A DNA stretch of 64,000 nt. It comes from Udaeobacter sp963725505 (GTDB lineage: Bacteria > Verrucomicrobiota > Verrucomicrobiia > Chthoniobacterales > UBA10450). The stretch's first letter is position 1; each line of letters starts with the position of its first letter. The stretch lies in NCBI GenBank assembly GCA_963725505.1, contig CAVRYN010000005.1, forward strand, positions 186,001 to 250,000, given 5' to 3'. The notes under the pieces were generated by a model. It did not search any database and was not told the DNA's origin. It saw only the letters and a program-made list of their open reading frames with translations. The translations under genes and the position numbers were made by a program. Shown piece after piece: positions 8,528-17,590 of this stretch.

Positions 8528-9598
8528 TTAAAGGATATGTTCGCGATTATCGGAGCGGAGTCGGATCGTTTTTGTCTGCAAATTGTGTCGCGCTCGAATG
8601 AAACGAACCGTCTTGCTCTTGGCCCGCATCAGGATTGAATGGGTGATCGCCGTGACGCCGCCGCGCGCCCGCACACCTGGCAGGAGCGCGCTGTCGCTGA
8701 TTCCGGTCGCGCAAAAAAGGATGTTCTGGCCGTTGGCCAGATCGTCTGCCGAATAGACGCACTCGAGATCTTTTTCGTAACCGTCGGCGATCAATTTCTT
8801 TCGTTCCTTCTCATCGCGCGGCCACATTTTGCATTGCATGTCGCCACCGAGACATTTGATTCCCGCCGCCGCGAGCACCGCTTCCGGCGAACCGCCGATG
8901 CCCATGTAAAGATCCACGTCCGAGTCGGGCAACGACGGTGCGATGGCCGCAGCGATGTCGCCATCACCGATCATGCGCAGTGACGCGCCAGCCGCGCGAA
9001 TTTGTTCCACGATTTCCTTGTGCCGCGGCCTGTCGAGCATCATCACCGCCACATCCTGGACGCGCTTGTCCACCGCGCGCGCCACGATCGCCAGCATCTC
9101 GGCGATTGGCATCTCAAGGTGGAGCGAATCGCCGCGCTTCTTCATGTAGTCGATTACCCGCGGCCCATAAGCCAGCTTCGACATGTAAAACGAAGGCACA
9201 TCACGCAGCGCCACTTTCACGCCTACCTCTGGACTCGCCGCGGCGATGCAACTGATGGAGTTTGGCGCGCCCTTGGAAATGTTGGTCGTCCCGTCGATCG
9301 GATCGATGGCAATATCGAACTGCGGCGAACCGGGAACCCAAGTGCCGAGCTGTTCGCCTTTGAAAATGCCCGGCGCCTCGTCCTTGATGCCTTCGCCGAT
9401 CACGACCTCACCGCAGATGTTCATTAGATCGAACATGCCGCGTATGGCGTCGGAGGCGGCTAGGTCGGCCGCTTCCTTGTCGCCGCGCCCGAGCCAGCGC
9501 AACGAATTGAGCGCGGCCGCTTCGGTCGCGCGCACAAAATCGAACTCAACGATGCGTTCGATGTCCTGATAATTCTGTTTTGGCAGTCGCAGAGCCAC
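8528..9598 (-). CDS. glpX: Class II fructose-1,6-bisphosphatase
   Basis: 356 residues. GlpX hydrolyses fructose 1,6-bisphosphate to fructose 6-phosphate in gluconeogenesis in the cytoplasm. The lithium-sensitive phosphatase motif DPIDGTT is at residues 99-105, with an upstream metal-ligand segment GEGIKDEAP near 68-76. The downstream substrate region contains GDGDIAAAIAP and GIGGSPEAVLAAAGIKCLGG, diagnostic of GlpX. The ATG at 9598 lies 139 bases inside the 3' end of the upstream gene on the same strand, which seems to have lost its original stop. Confidence 0.95.
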   Translation of the reverse strand: MALRLPKQNYQDIERIVEFDFVRATEAAALNSLRWLGRGDKEAADLAASDAIRGMFDLMNICGEVVIGEGIKDEAPGIFKGEQLGTWVPGSPQFDIAIDPIDGTTNISKGAPNSISCIAAASPEVGVKVALRDVPSFYMSKLAYGPRVIDYMKKRGDSLHLEMPIAEMLAIVARAVDKRVQDVAVMMLDRPRHKEIVEQIRAAGASLRMIGDGDIAAAIAPSLPDSDVDLYMGIGGSPEAVLAAAGIKCLGGDMQCKMWPRDEKERKKLIADGYEKDLECVYSADDLANGQNILFCATGISDSALLPGVRARGGVTAITHSILMRAKSKTVRFIRARHNLQTKTIRLRSDNREHIL

Positions 9599-11217
9599 GG
9601 AGCGTCAATTTTCACGCATCTCGTGCGCGATGACAAGAGCGCGATCTGCGCGGCGCGTTGGGCTGATTTGCGATCGGTTGCGCTATTTTTCCATTCCGGC
9701 AACGTGCTCGCCGTGTTCTGTCCGCCATGAGCGTGTAGCGACGGGCGGATGCGCAGGAAAAACTGAAACGCATAACCGAGATCGTCGCCGTAATAGCGAT
9801 CGAGGCGATCAGGTCGATCGTTGATGGTGAATTGCGTGCCGAGTCCGACGTCCAGACCGTTGCCGTGCGATAAGTCGCGGACGTAACCGAGCGTATAGCC
9901 GCTCACCGGAAAGATGCGCGATTCATCCGGAGGATTAAGAACGAGCTCGTGCCCGGATTTTTCCACGCGTTCCCAGCGCAGATAAACGGTGTCGCGTCCG
10001 CGCTGGTAATCTGATTCGATCAGGAACGATTGTGTTTTGCCTTCGGCGGTATCGTGGTTCTGGCCCCAGACGAATGTGTTCGACCAATTGCTATCGTGTC
10101 CAAGCGGCAGGTTGTAAATGACGGAGGCGGTTGTGCGATGCCGTTTAAGGTCGGGCTCGAGCGCTTCCGGGCTTTTGATGTAACCGTACGAAACTTGCAG
10201 CGCCAGATTTTGCGTCGGGTTCCAGGAAATCCGTCCGCTGAATGAATCGAAACGCGGCCGATCGAAATCGTAACGATTTTCGTCCGGCTCGCGGCCGGTG
10301 AAAATGCTGCCCTCGATTTTCATCCCGCCGAAGCGGGACCATTGCGCGCCCAACGTGGCGACACCAAAAGTGACGTGGGTCGAATCCTGCCAGTGATGAC
10401 TGAGGGGCGCGTCGGGATCATCCATCGCCGATGGGCGATGCATGAATGTGGGCGGACCGAGCGCCGGTTCGCCCGGGTAACCAAAATAGAAATACGTGCT
10501 CAGATCGTGATCGAACTTTTGCGACAGACTTAGCGAGAGTTCGTCGAAGAGATCGTGCGGATGTTGCCGATCGTGCAACGGTTGATCGTGCCACGATTCG
10601 CCGCTTTGAAACAGCAGCGGATAACCGCGGCCGCCTTCGGTGAGCGGATCGAGACTCATCATCAAACGCGCGCCGAACTGTGCGGTGTCGCCGAGCGGAT
10701 GCGAATACATCCCCATGATCCAGTTCGGCGCATCGATGCGGTCATCGCCGCGCCGCGTGCTCACGTTGGTGTAACGCGGGAAGATTGCGCCATGCAGCAT
10801 GAGCATGTTCTCATCGAACATGAACATGCGGCCATAAATCGGGCTCGAATCCGGGAGCCAGCTTGTGCCTGAGCCCTCGCGATTCATTGGGTCGGCGAGG
10901 TTCACGGAGGAATGCATGGTTATTTCATGTGACGGGTGAGACATATGCGACCGATGAGTCGCATGCGTCCCATCCGTCGCGTGAGCCGCACGAGTTTTTG
11001 CGGTCCGCGGTACGAGTTGCATTCCGCATTTCGGACAGTTGCCCGGATGATCCGTGACGACTTCCGGATGCATCGAGCACGTGTATTTCTGTCTGCCATC
11101 GTGCGTATGCTCGTAATCGTGCTCCTTGTGCAGGCGGTTGGGGTCAATCGCCCCTACCTTCGCAATCGCGATGAACGTCATCGCGCTCGCGATTAGAATT
11201 ACCATTTCTTTTCGCAT
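9460..11217 (-). CDS. Metal-site (HMBD) outer-membrane-barrel-like protein with aberrant C-terminus
   Basis: 585 residues as read. A signal peptide covers residues 1-23. A heavy-metal-binding domain follows with C47, H50, C61 and C64 (YTCSMHP...CPKCGMQL), as in proteins tied to copper or other metal efflux. A His/Ser/Thr-rich stretch at about 79-97 is encoded by a 9-base-period repeat. The rest alternates aromatic/polar residues like a beta-barrel, with a plausible last strand near residues 480-490 (FQFFLRIRP). The final 95 residues are compositionally unlike the rest and run 139 bases into glpX in another frame, so the true end is probably earlier. It neighbours a small secreted protein and an exporter, fitting metal or toxic-compound handling; that role is inferred. 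Confidence 0.72.
   Translation of the reverse strand: MRKEMVILIASAMTFIAIAKVGAIDPNRLHKEHDYEHTHDGRQKYTCSMHPEVVTDHPGNCPKCGMQLVPRTAKTRAAHATDGTHATHRSHMSHPSHEITMHSSVNLADPMNREGSGTSWLPDSSPIYGRMFMFDENMLMLHGAIFPRYTNVSTRRGDDRIDAPNWIMGMYSHPLGDTAQFGARLMMSLDPLTEGGRGYPLLFQSGESWHDQPLHDRQHPHDLFDELSLSLSQKFDHDLSTYFYFGYPGEPALGPPTFMHRPSAMDDPDAPLSHHWQDSTHVTFGVATLGAQWSRFGGMKIEGSIFTGREPDENRYDFDRPRFDSFSGRISWNPTQNLALQVSYGYIKSPEALEPDLKRHRTTASVIYNLPLGHDSNWSNTFVWGQNHDTAEGKTQSFLIESDYQRGRDTVYLRWERVEKSGHELVLNPPDESRIFPVSGYTLGYVRDLSHGNGLDVGLGTQFTINDRPDRLDRYYGDDLGYAFQFFLRIRPSLHAHGGQNTASTLPEWKNSATDRKSAQRAAQIALLSSRTRCVKIDAPWLCDCQNRIIRTSNASLSSILCARPKRPRSIRCAGSGAATRKRPT
10921..10985 (-). repeat. 9-base-period repeat inside the HMBD barrel gene
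   Basis: On the coding strand the sequence reads as successive 9-base units related to CGCATGCGA, CTCATCGGT, CGCATATGT and CTCACCCGT. Because 9 is three codons, it is translated as a His/Ser/Thr-rich stretch without breaking the frame. The same unit type occurs at 48150-48190 and 52606-52650. Confidence 0.65.
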
Positions 11218-11224
11218 TTTCTGG

Positions 11225-11287
11225 TTGTAGGGCAGGCGCCTCGCCTGCCAGATGGATAGAACGGCAACCGGAGCGGTTGCCCTACAA
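11225..11287. repeat. TGTAG two-hairpin element, copy 2
   Basis: Bounded by TTGTAG and CTACAA. Hairpin 1 pairs GGCAGGCG with CGCCTGCC; hairpin 2 pairs GGCAACCG with CGGTTGCC. It starts seven bases upstream of the HMBD gene's ATG. Confidence 0.8.
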
Positions 11288-11309
11288 ACAGAACGCAGAT
11301 GTTCGCGTT

Positions 11310-11708
11310 CTACGCGCGAAACGGCGGGGCGTGAGCAAAAAGGCTCCGCTGCAAGATCAGCTCAGCAAATGAGTGCGCGTCGGGCGGACCTGTATCGAGA
11401 GACGATGATGCCTGCGCGCAGGGTAAGAGCGCAATGAGCGCGAACTCTTCAACGCGAAGATCGACAGCGGAAAATTTGGCATCGTTGCGCGCCCAAGTTT
11501 TCGTTTTCGCAAGAACAATGGCCCGCAGGATCTTGCAGCACTGCACCTGCGCGGATTGCTGTTTTTGCGTGGAATGAAACGGACACGTGGCTTGGGCGGA
11601 ATCGGTTTTTGTTGCGAGCGTAACGAATGCGCAATGGTTCGAGATCGCAATCCAGGAACAGATCGCAATCGCAACGATCAGGTAACGGGCACCTGGTCTC
11701 ACACTCAC
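11310..11708 (-). CDS. Small membrane-anchored or secreted protein
   Basis: 132 residues with an N-terminal hydrophobic segment (about 8-25, YLIVAIAICSWIAI) acting as signal or anchor. It has a Cys-containing stretch (CPFHS...VQCCKIL) and a C-terminal segment HSFAELILQRSLFAHAPP. It precedes the HMBD barrel gene on the same strand, separated by a two-hairpin repeat. Similar small proteins accompany metal-resistance genes, so a part in metal handling is possible, but no function is established. The cysteines could bind metal. Confidence 0.55.
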   Translation of the reverse strand: MSVRPGARYLIVAIAICSWIAISNHCAFVTLATKTDSAQATCPFHSTQKQQSAQVQCCKILRAIVLAKTKTWARNDAKFSAVDLRVEEFALIALLPCAQASSSLDTGPPDAHSFAELILQRSLFAHAPPFRA

Positions 11709-11733
11709 TCAATCGCTGACGCCTCGGGAATGC

Positions 11734-13035
11734 TCAAATATTTTCTTTCGCTTCGGCGATCGGCGCAGCGCCAGTCGCGGTGACCTCTGGCGGTCCCAAC
11801 GGCACGCTCGGCGGCATGGCCGTTTTTGATTGGAGGGGGGGTTGCTTGATGCGTGTCGACATCAGCATCGCGCTAAAAAGAAGAGCGGCTGCGAGATAAT
11901 ACGGCGCGCCTGGAAGGTGGATAGGATTTTTCGTATCGATGAACCAACCAAAAATTCGAAGGAACAGCCATGGGCCGATAATGAACGTGATCGAACGCAT
12001 GCTCTGGAGCGCGCCTTGCAATTCGCCTTGCTCGCGCTCGCTGACGCGATGAGTCATCATGCTCTGCGCGGCTGGCATGGAAATGTTCCAAAGCGAAATA
12101 ATCGGGATCGAAGCAAGCAACCAAGCGCCCGTTTTGGCCAGACCAGCGACAAGCATTCCGCTCGATCCAAAAAACTGGCCGATGTAAAGCGTCCGTCTTT
12201 CGCCGAAACGTTTCACCATTACGCCGGTTAGGCCGCCGGAAATCGCGGCGGTGACGATTCCGACAATCATGAGCGACAGGCCGATCATTCCCTGGCTCCA
12301 GCTGTAGCGATAGATCGCGTAAAGCGCCCAGACGCTAAACACATTGTGCGCGAGGTAGGCCAGAAATTGGATCGTGGTCAGCCGCCAAAGTTCGTGATGA
12401 GAACGCAATAGTGTCAGCGAACCGACTGGATTCGCGCGGCGCAGTTCAAAGGCTTTTCGCTGTTCGCGCGACAGCGATTCCGGAACGAAGAAGTAACCCC
12501 AGAGCCAATTCGCCAGGCTAAGAACGGCTGCAATCCAAAACGCGAGACGCGGATTGACATCGCCCGCCAATCCACCAATTGCCGGTCCGAACGTGAATCC
12601 GATGCCGAATGCCACGCCGATCAGGCCGAACGCTCCAGCTCGCTTCTGTTTCGGCGTAACGTCGGCGATGTAAGCCATCGCGGTCGGAATGCTTGAAGTC
12701 GTGATTCCGGAAATAATTCGGCCGAGGAAAAGCCAGTTCAACGTGGGCGCCATCGCCATGACGATGTAATCTAATCCGAGACCGAGATTTGAGAGCAGGA
12801 TGATTGGGCGTCTTCCAAAACGATCAGACAAAACTCCGAGCAAGGGCGAAAAGAAGAACTGCATCAGCGCGAAGACCACCGCGAACCGGGCGGTCCATTT
12901 CGCCGCATCAGTCATCTCGCCACCGAGAAAATCCAGAATCAGTTTTGGCAAAACGGGGATGATCAAACCCATCGCCAGGATGTCGAGGGTCACTGTGACA
13001 AGAATGAAAATGACGGCAGCCGGGCGCGATTTCAT
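11734..13035 (-). CDS. MFS multidrug/tetracycline-type exporter
   Basis: 433 residues from ATG 13035, chosen because the first helix starts at once (AAVIFILVTVTLDILAMGLIIPVLP); a further 67-residue upstream extension is low-complexity and crosses a repeat element. Twelve membrane helices are readable. The major-facilitator motif A loop (GVLSDRFGRRP) follows helix 2, and a motif C-like antiporter signature (GFTFGPAIGG) lies in helix 5, typical of drug:H+ antiporters of the TetA/TCR group. The substrate cannot be deduced. The C-terminus is a Pro-rich cytoplasmic tail. It lies 25 bases upstream of the small membrane protein gene on the same strand. Confidence 0.88.
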   Translation of the reverse strand: MKSRPAAVIFILVTVTLDILAMGLIIPVLPKLILDFLGGEMTDAAKWTARFAVVFALMQFFFSPLLGVLSDRFGRRPIILLSNLGLGLDYIVMAMAPTLNWLFLGRIISGITTSSIPTAMAYIADVTPKQKRAGAFGLIGVAFGIGFTFGPAIGGLAGDVNPRLAFWIAAVLSLANWLWGYFFVPESLSREQRKAFELRRANPVGSLTLLRSHHELWRLTTIQFLAYLAHNVFSVWALYAIYRYSWSQGMIGLSLMIVGIVTAAISGGLTGVMVKRFGERRTLYIGQFFGSSGMLVAGLAKTGAWLLASIPIISLWNISMPAAQSMMTHRVSEREQGELQGALQSMRSITFIIGPWLFLRIFGWFIDTKNPIHLPGAPYYLAAALLFSAMLMSTRIKQPPLQSKTAMPPSVPLGPPEVTATGAAPIAEAKENI

Positions 13036-13059
13036 TGCAGATGGAGCATGAACGCAACG

Positions 13060-13126
13060 TTGTAGCGGCGGTTGTGTCAACCGCCAGAGCAAATGAAGGT
13101 GTTCGCCACGGCGAACGCCTCTACAA
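13060..13126. repeat. TGTAG two-hairpin element, copy 3
   Basis: Begins TTGTAG and ends CTACAA. Hairpin 1 is GGCGGTTG/CAACCGCC with loop TGT (approximate), hairpin 2 GTTCGCC/GGCGAAC. Located in the divergent gap between the MFS gene and the SET gene. Confidence 0.8.
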
Positions 13127-13181
13127 CTAATCTGTCGCCAAATTATGATGCCGTCTTTCTTATCGTTCGCCGAAAACGGAA

Positions 13182-13664
13182 GTGCGCGAGAGTAAGATCC
13201 ATGGGCGCGGGCTGTTTGCCACGGCTGACATTGCAAAAGACGAAATCGTTGCGGTGAAAGGCGGGCACATTGTTGATCGAAAAACTCTGCGCGAACAAAT
13301 CACACCTCGCCTAGGCCCGGTGGAAATTCAGATCGACGACGATTTGTTCATCGCGCCTGTGACGGACGAAGAGCGGGAGTTGTCGATGTTGTATTCAAAT
13401 CACTCATGCCATGCGAATGTTGGCGTGCGCGGCGAAATCACGTTCGTGGCCATGCGCAACGTCCGCGCCGACGAAGAGCTCACGCACGATTGGGCGATGA
13501 CCGATGACGACGATTATTTCGTCGAATGCAAATGCGGCGCGCCCAATTGTCGAAAAATTCTCACCGGAAAGGACTGGCAGCGGCCGGATTTGCAGAAGTG
13601 TTATGCCGGTTATTTCTCAGCCTATCTCGCGCGAAAAATCGCCGTGCATTGTCATTCCGAGTGA
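13182..13664 (+). CDS. SET-domain protein (putative lysine methyltransferase)
   Basis: 160 residues from a GTG at 13182. The first residues already form the SET start (SKIHGRGLFATADI, the GxG region), so a nearby start is required; no in-frame ATG lies close upstream. Signature segments are present: SNHSCHANV (the NHSC motif) and DEELTHDW, where the usual catalytic Tyr-containing motif has Trp, so activity is uncertain. A post-SET-like CKCGAPNC near the C-terminus could bind zinc. SET proteins transfer methyl groups from S-adenosylmethionine to protein lysines. The stop codon lies inside a dispersed repeat beginning at 13651, so the last few residues are repeat-derived. Confidence 0.82.
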   Translation: MRESKIHGRGLFATADIAKDEIVAVKGGHIVDRKTLREQITPRLGPVEIQIDDDLFIAPVTDEERELSMLYSNHSCHANVGVRGEITFVAMRNVRADEELTHDWAMTDDDDYFVECKCGAPNCRKILTGKDWQRPDLQKCYAGYFSAYLARKIAVHCHSE

Positions 13665-13757
13665 AGCGAGGAACCTCACAATCGCAGTGGCGATCACGCC
13701 GACCACCTTGTGTGACGCAGCAGCCAACGAGAGATCCTTCGCTTCGCTCAGGATGAC
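13651..13757. repeat. GTCATTCCGAG palindromic repeat, copy 1
   Basis: Left end GTCATTCCGAGTGAAGCGAG, right end CTTCGCTCAGGATGAC: inverted ends of a roughly 107-base element. It matches copies at 21868-21975 and 37145-37253. Confidence 0.85.
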
Positions 13758-13841
13758 AGGCCGGATATTTCTCAGTCTATCTTGCAAAGCAAAATCGTCT
13801 CGCCGATGTCTGACGCTAAACGCTAATCTAATTGGCCGCAT

Positions 13842-14183
13842 ATGTACGAGCACCGAAAGCAGCCTCTTCTCAGCACGGCCAAATTTCTCAAGCGCGTTGC
13901 GCGACACTGGTTGGCAGGGTTTGGGGTTTTGGCTTTTGGACTTGGAATCGGCGTTCTCGGCTATCATTTTATCGCTCATTTGAGCTGGATCGATTCGCTT
14001 TTGAACGCGTCGATGATTCTCGGCGGAATGGGTCCGGTCGATCCGTTGAAGACCGACTCGGCGAAAATTTTCGCGTCGTGTTACGCTCTCTTTTCGGGGC
14101 TGGCGTTCATCGGCATCGTATCGGTGCTGCTGGTGCCCTTTGTTCATCGCCTCTTGCATCGCGTTCACGCCGAGGAGCAGTGA
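13842..14183 (+). CDS. Small two-helix membrane protein of unknown function
   Basis: 113 residues with two strong membrane segments (about 25-48 and 80-103) separated by a loop containing LLNASMILGGMGPVD, a conserved-looking Gly/Met/Pro signature that might sit between the helices like a re-entrant segment. Basic ends (RVARHW, HRLLHRVH) favour both termini in the cytoplasm. It recalls short ion-channel-like proteins, but no selectivity filter is recognised, so function is unknown. Confidence 0.62.
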   Translation: MYEHRKQPLLSTAKFLKRVARHWLAGFGVLAFGLGIGVLGYHFIAHLSWIDSLLNASMILGGMGPVDPLKTDSAKIFASCYALFSGLAFIGIVSVLLVPFVHRLLHRVHAEEQ

Positions 14184-14231
14184 ATAGATGGATTTTCTGA
14201 ATCGGTTCGCGGTAGTTCGGATCTCTTCGGT

Positions 14232-14585
14232 ATGAAAAAGTTCTTATTACATTCGTTTATCGCAGGGGCCGCTCTGGCCGGAATAGCAGGTTGCGCCCAG
14301 GTAAAGAAACCGGCGGTGCAGGTCAAGGCGGCGGCGGTCGGTTCGCGTTTCGATCAAGTCGGGCGTGTTACGCTGTATGCCGGCGAGCCGTGCACGCCGC
14401 AAATCATGTTCGATTTTCACGGTGCAGGATCAACGGTCTGGCTGGCGGCACCGATGTGGGAGACGAAAATCCTCACCGACGCGGCGAATAAGAACCTGCG
14501 CGTTCATATTTCGGGAAAATGGCGGCGTGGCGGACAATCGAACTGTAGCTACGTTGAAGCCACGAGCGCGGAGTTAACGAAATGA
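14232..14585 (+). CDS. Putative lipoprotein
   Basis: 117 residues with a type II signal peptide and lipobox at about residues 18-21 (IAGC), so Cys21 should be lipidated. The mature domain has short beta-type stretches and one further Cys pair candidate (EPCTP and SNCSYV), which could form a disulfide. It overlaps the next gene by four bases (ATGA), implying translational coupling. Family not recognised. Confidence 0.68.
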   Translation: MKKFLLHSFIAGAALAGIAGCAQVKKPAVQVKAAAVGSRFDQVGRVTLYAGEPCTPQIMFDFHGAGSTVWLAAPMWETKILTDAANKNLRVHISGKWRRGGQSNCSYVEATSAELTK

Positions 14586-14830
14586 AATCAAACGCAATTG
14601 AAGAAACGAGCGGAAAGTTCGGCCCGGTTGCAATCCGCGCACTGGCGATCGGCGCGCAATCAATCGGCGCAATAGCTGCTGGCGCGATCGCTATTGGCGC
14701 GGTGACGCTTGGACTGGTTGCGATTGGCCGACTGGTAATTGGGCGCGCGAAAATCAAACGTCTCGAAATCGGCGAGTTAAGAGTAACTCGTCTGCACGTC
14801 ACAGAATCGCTCTCTACGCCGAATCAGTAG
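14582..14830 (+). CDS. Ala-Ile-Gly repeat protein
   Basis: 82 residues dominated by a short periodic pattern of the form A-I-G-A-x, with units such as AIGAQSIGAI, AIAIGAV and VAIGRLVIGRAKI, ending in RLEIGELRVTRLHV. The regular small-hydrophobic spacing suggests a beta-solenoid or tight membrane-associated sheet rather than ordinary helices. The start overlaps the upstream lipoprotein stop (ATGA), so the pair is probably co-translated. Its stop overlaps the convergent ahcY stop by seven bases. Function unknown. Confidence 0.65.
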   Translation: MKSNAIEETSGKFGPVAIRALAIGAQSIGAIAAGAIAIGAVTLGLVAIGRLVIGRAKIKRLEIGELRVTRLHVTESLSTPNQ

Positions 14831-16258
14831 CGATAATGCTCTGATTTAAATGGCCCGTCGATGGGGACGCCAAGGTAGTCGGCTTGTTTTTGCGAGAGCT
14901 TCGTGAGTTTCACGCCGATTTTTTCCAGGTGCAGGCGCGCGACTTCTTCATCGAGTTTCTTCGGCAATACGTAAACGCCGACTTTGTAATTTTCTCGATT
15001 TTTCCAGAGATCCAACTGCGCAAGAACCTGATTGGAAAATGAATTGGACATGACGAAGCTCGGATGACCGGTGGCGCAGCCGAGATTTACAAGGCGGCCT
15101 TCGGCGAGCAGGAAAATCTCGTGACCATCGGGGAACGTGTACTTGTCCACCTGCGGTTTGATGTTGGTTTTCTTAACGCCTTTGGCCGCGTTCAGCGCAT
15201 CGATCTGAATCTCATTGTCGAAATGGCCGATGTTCGCGACGATCGCTTGGTCCTTCATTCGTTGCATGTGTTCGAGCGTGATGACGTCGACGTTGCCGCT
15301 GGCGGTGATGTAAATGTCGCCGCGGGCCAGCGTATCCTCGACAGTCGTAACTTCGTAGCCTTCCATCGCTGCCTGGAGCGCGTTGATCGGATCAATCTCG
15401 GCGATGACGACACGCGCGCCCTGGCCGCGCAACGATTGGGCACAACCTTTGCCGACGTCGCCGTAACCGCAAATGACGGCGATCTTTCCGGAAAGCATCA
15501 CATCGAGCGCGCGATTCAGTCCATCAACCAGCGAATGGCGACAGCCGTAAAGGTTGTCGAACTTCGATTTGGTGACCGAATCGTTGACGTTGATCGCGGG
15601 AACGAGCAGCCGATTTTCCTGATGCATTTTGTAAAGGCGATGCACGCCGGTTGTGGTCTCTTCCGAAACGCCGCGCCAATCCTTCACGACCTCGTGCCAG
15701 CGATACGGATTCTCACGATGAATTTCGAGCAGCAAATCTTTGATGACCTGTTCTTCCCTGTTCGCCGATTTGCGTCTTTGCCCAATCGCTGCCTTCCTCC
15801 AATTCATAACCTTTGTGAATGAGCAGCGTAGCGTCGCCGCCGTCGTCGACCACCAGTTGTGGACCTTTGCCATCCGGGTGCGAAATCGCGCGATAAGTGC
15901 ACCACCAGTAATCCTCAAGCGATTCGCCTTTCCATGCGAACACAGAGATGCCTCTCTTCGCGATAGCCGCGGCGGCATGATCTTGCGTGGAGAAGATGTT
16001 GCAGCTGGCCCAGCGCACACTGGCGCCAAGATCGACAAGTGTCTCAATCAGAACCGCGGTCTGAACAGTCATGTGCAATGATCCAGTGATGCGCACACCC
16101 GCGAGCGGTTTCTGCGGCGCGTACTTTTCCCGGATCGCCATCAGCCCCGGCATTTCCCTTTCGGCAATGGAAATTTCTTTTTGTCCGAAATCGGCCAACG
16201 AGATATCCGCGACTTTGTAGTCCTGCTTTGTCTTCGATTCAGTAATTGTCGTACTCAT
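14824..16258 (-). pseudogene. ahcY: Adenosylhomocysteinase, interrupted by a one-base insertion
   Basis: AhcY hydrolyses S-adenosylhomocysteine to adenosine and homocysteine, relieving product inhibition of methyltransferases. The N-terminal part (MSTTITESK... to GSDWAKTQIG) is in one frame, and the rest (NREEQVIKDLL to the canonical C-terminus KSEHYRY) is in another. Removing one base near 15764 joins them into a normal protein of about 477 residues including the 40-residue insert typical of many bacterial enzymes. The NAD-binding signature GYGDVGKG and the catalytic region VNDSVTKSKFDNLYG are intact. It starts 17 bases after metK, forming a metK-ahcY operon. The gene is probably functional if the shift is a sequence error; otherwise it would be inactive. 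Confidence 0.9.
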
Positions 16259-16274
16259 AAAAGTATTCGGTTTT

Positions 16275-17453
16275 CTACCTGACAGCTTGTTTCAACGCTT
16301 CGGCCTTGTCGGCCCTTTCCCATGTGAGGGCATCAAGATCATCTACGCGCCCGAAATGGCCGTAGTTGGTTGTCTTGCGATAAATCGGCCGAAGCAGATT
16401 CAGCTGCTTGATGATCTCAGCCGGTTTGAAATTGAAAACTTCCCAGATCGCGCGCTCCAATTTTTCCTCATCGACCTTTCCGGTGCAGAAAGTATCGACA
16501 CTGACGCTCACCGGTTCGGGGTGACCGATGGCGTACGCGAACTGGACTTCGCATCGGTCTGCCAAGCCGGATGCGACCACGTTCTTGGCTACCCAGCGGC
16601 CCATGTAAGCCGCGCTACGATCTACCTTCGTGGGATCCTTTCCGGAAAACGCGCCGCCGCCGTGCCGTCCCATTCCACCATAGGTGTCACAGATGATCTT
16701 GCGACCGGTTATGCCTGCATCGCCTTCAGGGCCACCGATTACGAACCGGCCCGTTGGATTGACTAGATACGTTGTCTTCGCATCCAGCCATTCGTCGGGA
16801 ATGACTTTCTTAATGAGAAGTTCGATCAACGTCTCGCGGACTTCTTTCTGCTTTACGTCTTCACTGTGTTGCGAAGAAACGACCACTGTTGTGGCTCGCA
16901 CCGGTTTATGGCCATCGTATTCGATTGAGACTTGCGTTTTGGCGTCGGGACGAAGCCACGGGACTTCGCCAGACTTTCGTAGGCGCGTCAGCTCGCGTCC
17001 GAGTTTGTGGGCGAACGAGATCGGCGCAGGCATTAGTTCCGGCGTTTCATTGCAGGCAAAACCAAACATCAACCCTTGATCGCCAGCGCCTTGCTCCGCA
17101 GTACCCTTTCCTTCAGCCGCAGCCTGATCGACTCCCTGTTTGATATCGCGGGATTGCTCGCTCATTTCACAAATAACCCGGCAGGTATCGGCGTGAAAAA
17201 TGCAATCGCCGTTGACATATCCGATATCGCGGATGGCGGTGCGCACGTGCTCCTCAAAGTCAAACTTCGCATTGCTGGTTATCTCCCCGGCGATGACGAC
17301 GAGGTTGCCTTTGGCGAGCGTTTCGCAAGCCACGCGGCTCAACGGATCTTGCTCAAGACAAGCGTCGAGAACGTAATCGCTGATGGTGTCGCAAACTTTA
17401 TCGGGATGGCCTTCGGTGACGGACTCGGAAGAAAAAATGTAACGACGAGACAT
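16275..17453 (-). CDS. metK: S-adenosylmethionine synthetase
   Basis: 392 residues. MetK makes S-adenosylmethionine from methionine and ATP with release of phosphate and pyrophosphate. Signatures present: EGHPDKVCD near residues 14-22, the ATP-binding GAGDQGLMFG near 122-131, and the loop GGMGRHGGGAFSGKD near 264-278 with the Lys and Asp typical of the active site. It is the first gene of a likely metK-ahcY operon, so synthesis and recycling of the methyl donor are co-expressed. A leader with inverted repeats (17473-17543) precedes it, and a divergent ArsR-methyltransferase regulator lies beyond. Confidence 0.96.
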   Translation of the reverse strand: MSRRYIFSSESVTEGHPDKVCDTISDYVLDACLEQDPLSRVACETLAKGNLVVIAGEITSNAKFDFEEHVRTAIRDIGYVNGDCIFHADTCRVICEMSEQSRDIKQGVDQAAAEGKGTAEQGAGDQGLMFGFACNETPELMPAPISFAHKLGRELTRLRKSGEVPWLRPDAKTQVSIEYDGHKPVRATTVVVSSQHSEDVKQKEVRETLIELLIKKVIPDEWLDAKTTYLVNPTGRFVIGGPEGDAGITGRKIICDTYGGMGRHGGGAFSGKDPTKVDRSAAYMGRWVAKNVVASGLADRCEVQFAYAIGHPEPVSVSVDTFCTGKVDEEKLERAIWEVFNFKPAEIIKQLNLLRPIYRKTTNYGHFGRVDDLDALTWERADKAEALKQAVR

Positions 17454-17472
17454 GGCTTTGGCGAAGTGATTG

Positions 17473-17543
17473 GTTACAAAAGTTACAACGTTAAATCGGG
17501 TCGGCGGAATGTGCGATCAGGATGGCTGTTGTAACAATGTAAC
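17473..17543 (-). promoter_or_regulatory. Inverted-repeat leader of metK
   Basis: GTTACAAAAGTTACAAC at 17473-17489 is matched by the inverted GTTGTAACAATGTAAC at 17528-17543, with about 38 bases between. The pair can form a hairpin in the metK leader ending about 20 bases before its ATG, or serve as a symmetric protein-binding region. The left arm also contains GTTACAA twice in direct orientation. I cannot match it to a known SAM or SAH riboswitch by eye. Confidence 0.45.
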
Positions 17544-17590
17544 TCTTTTAACGATTTTAACCCGTCGCGCAAGCGACATATTGACCAATC

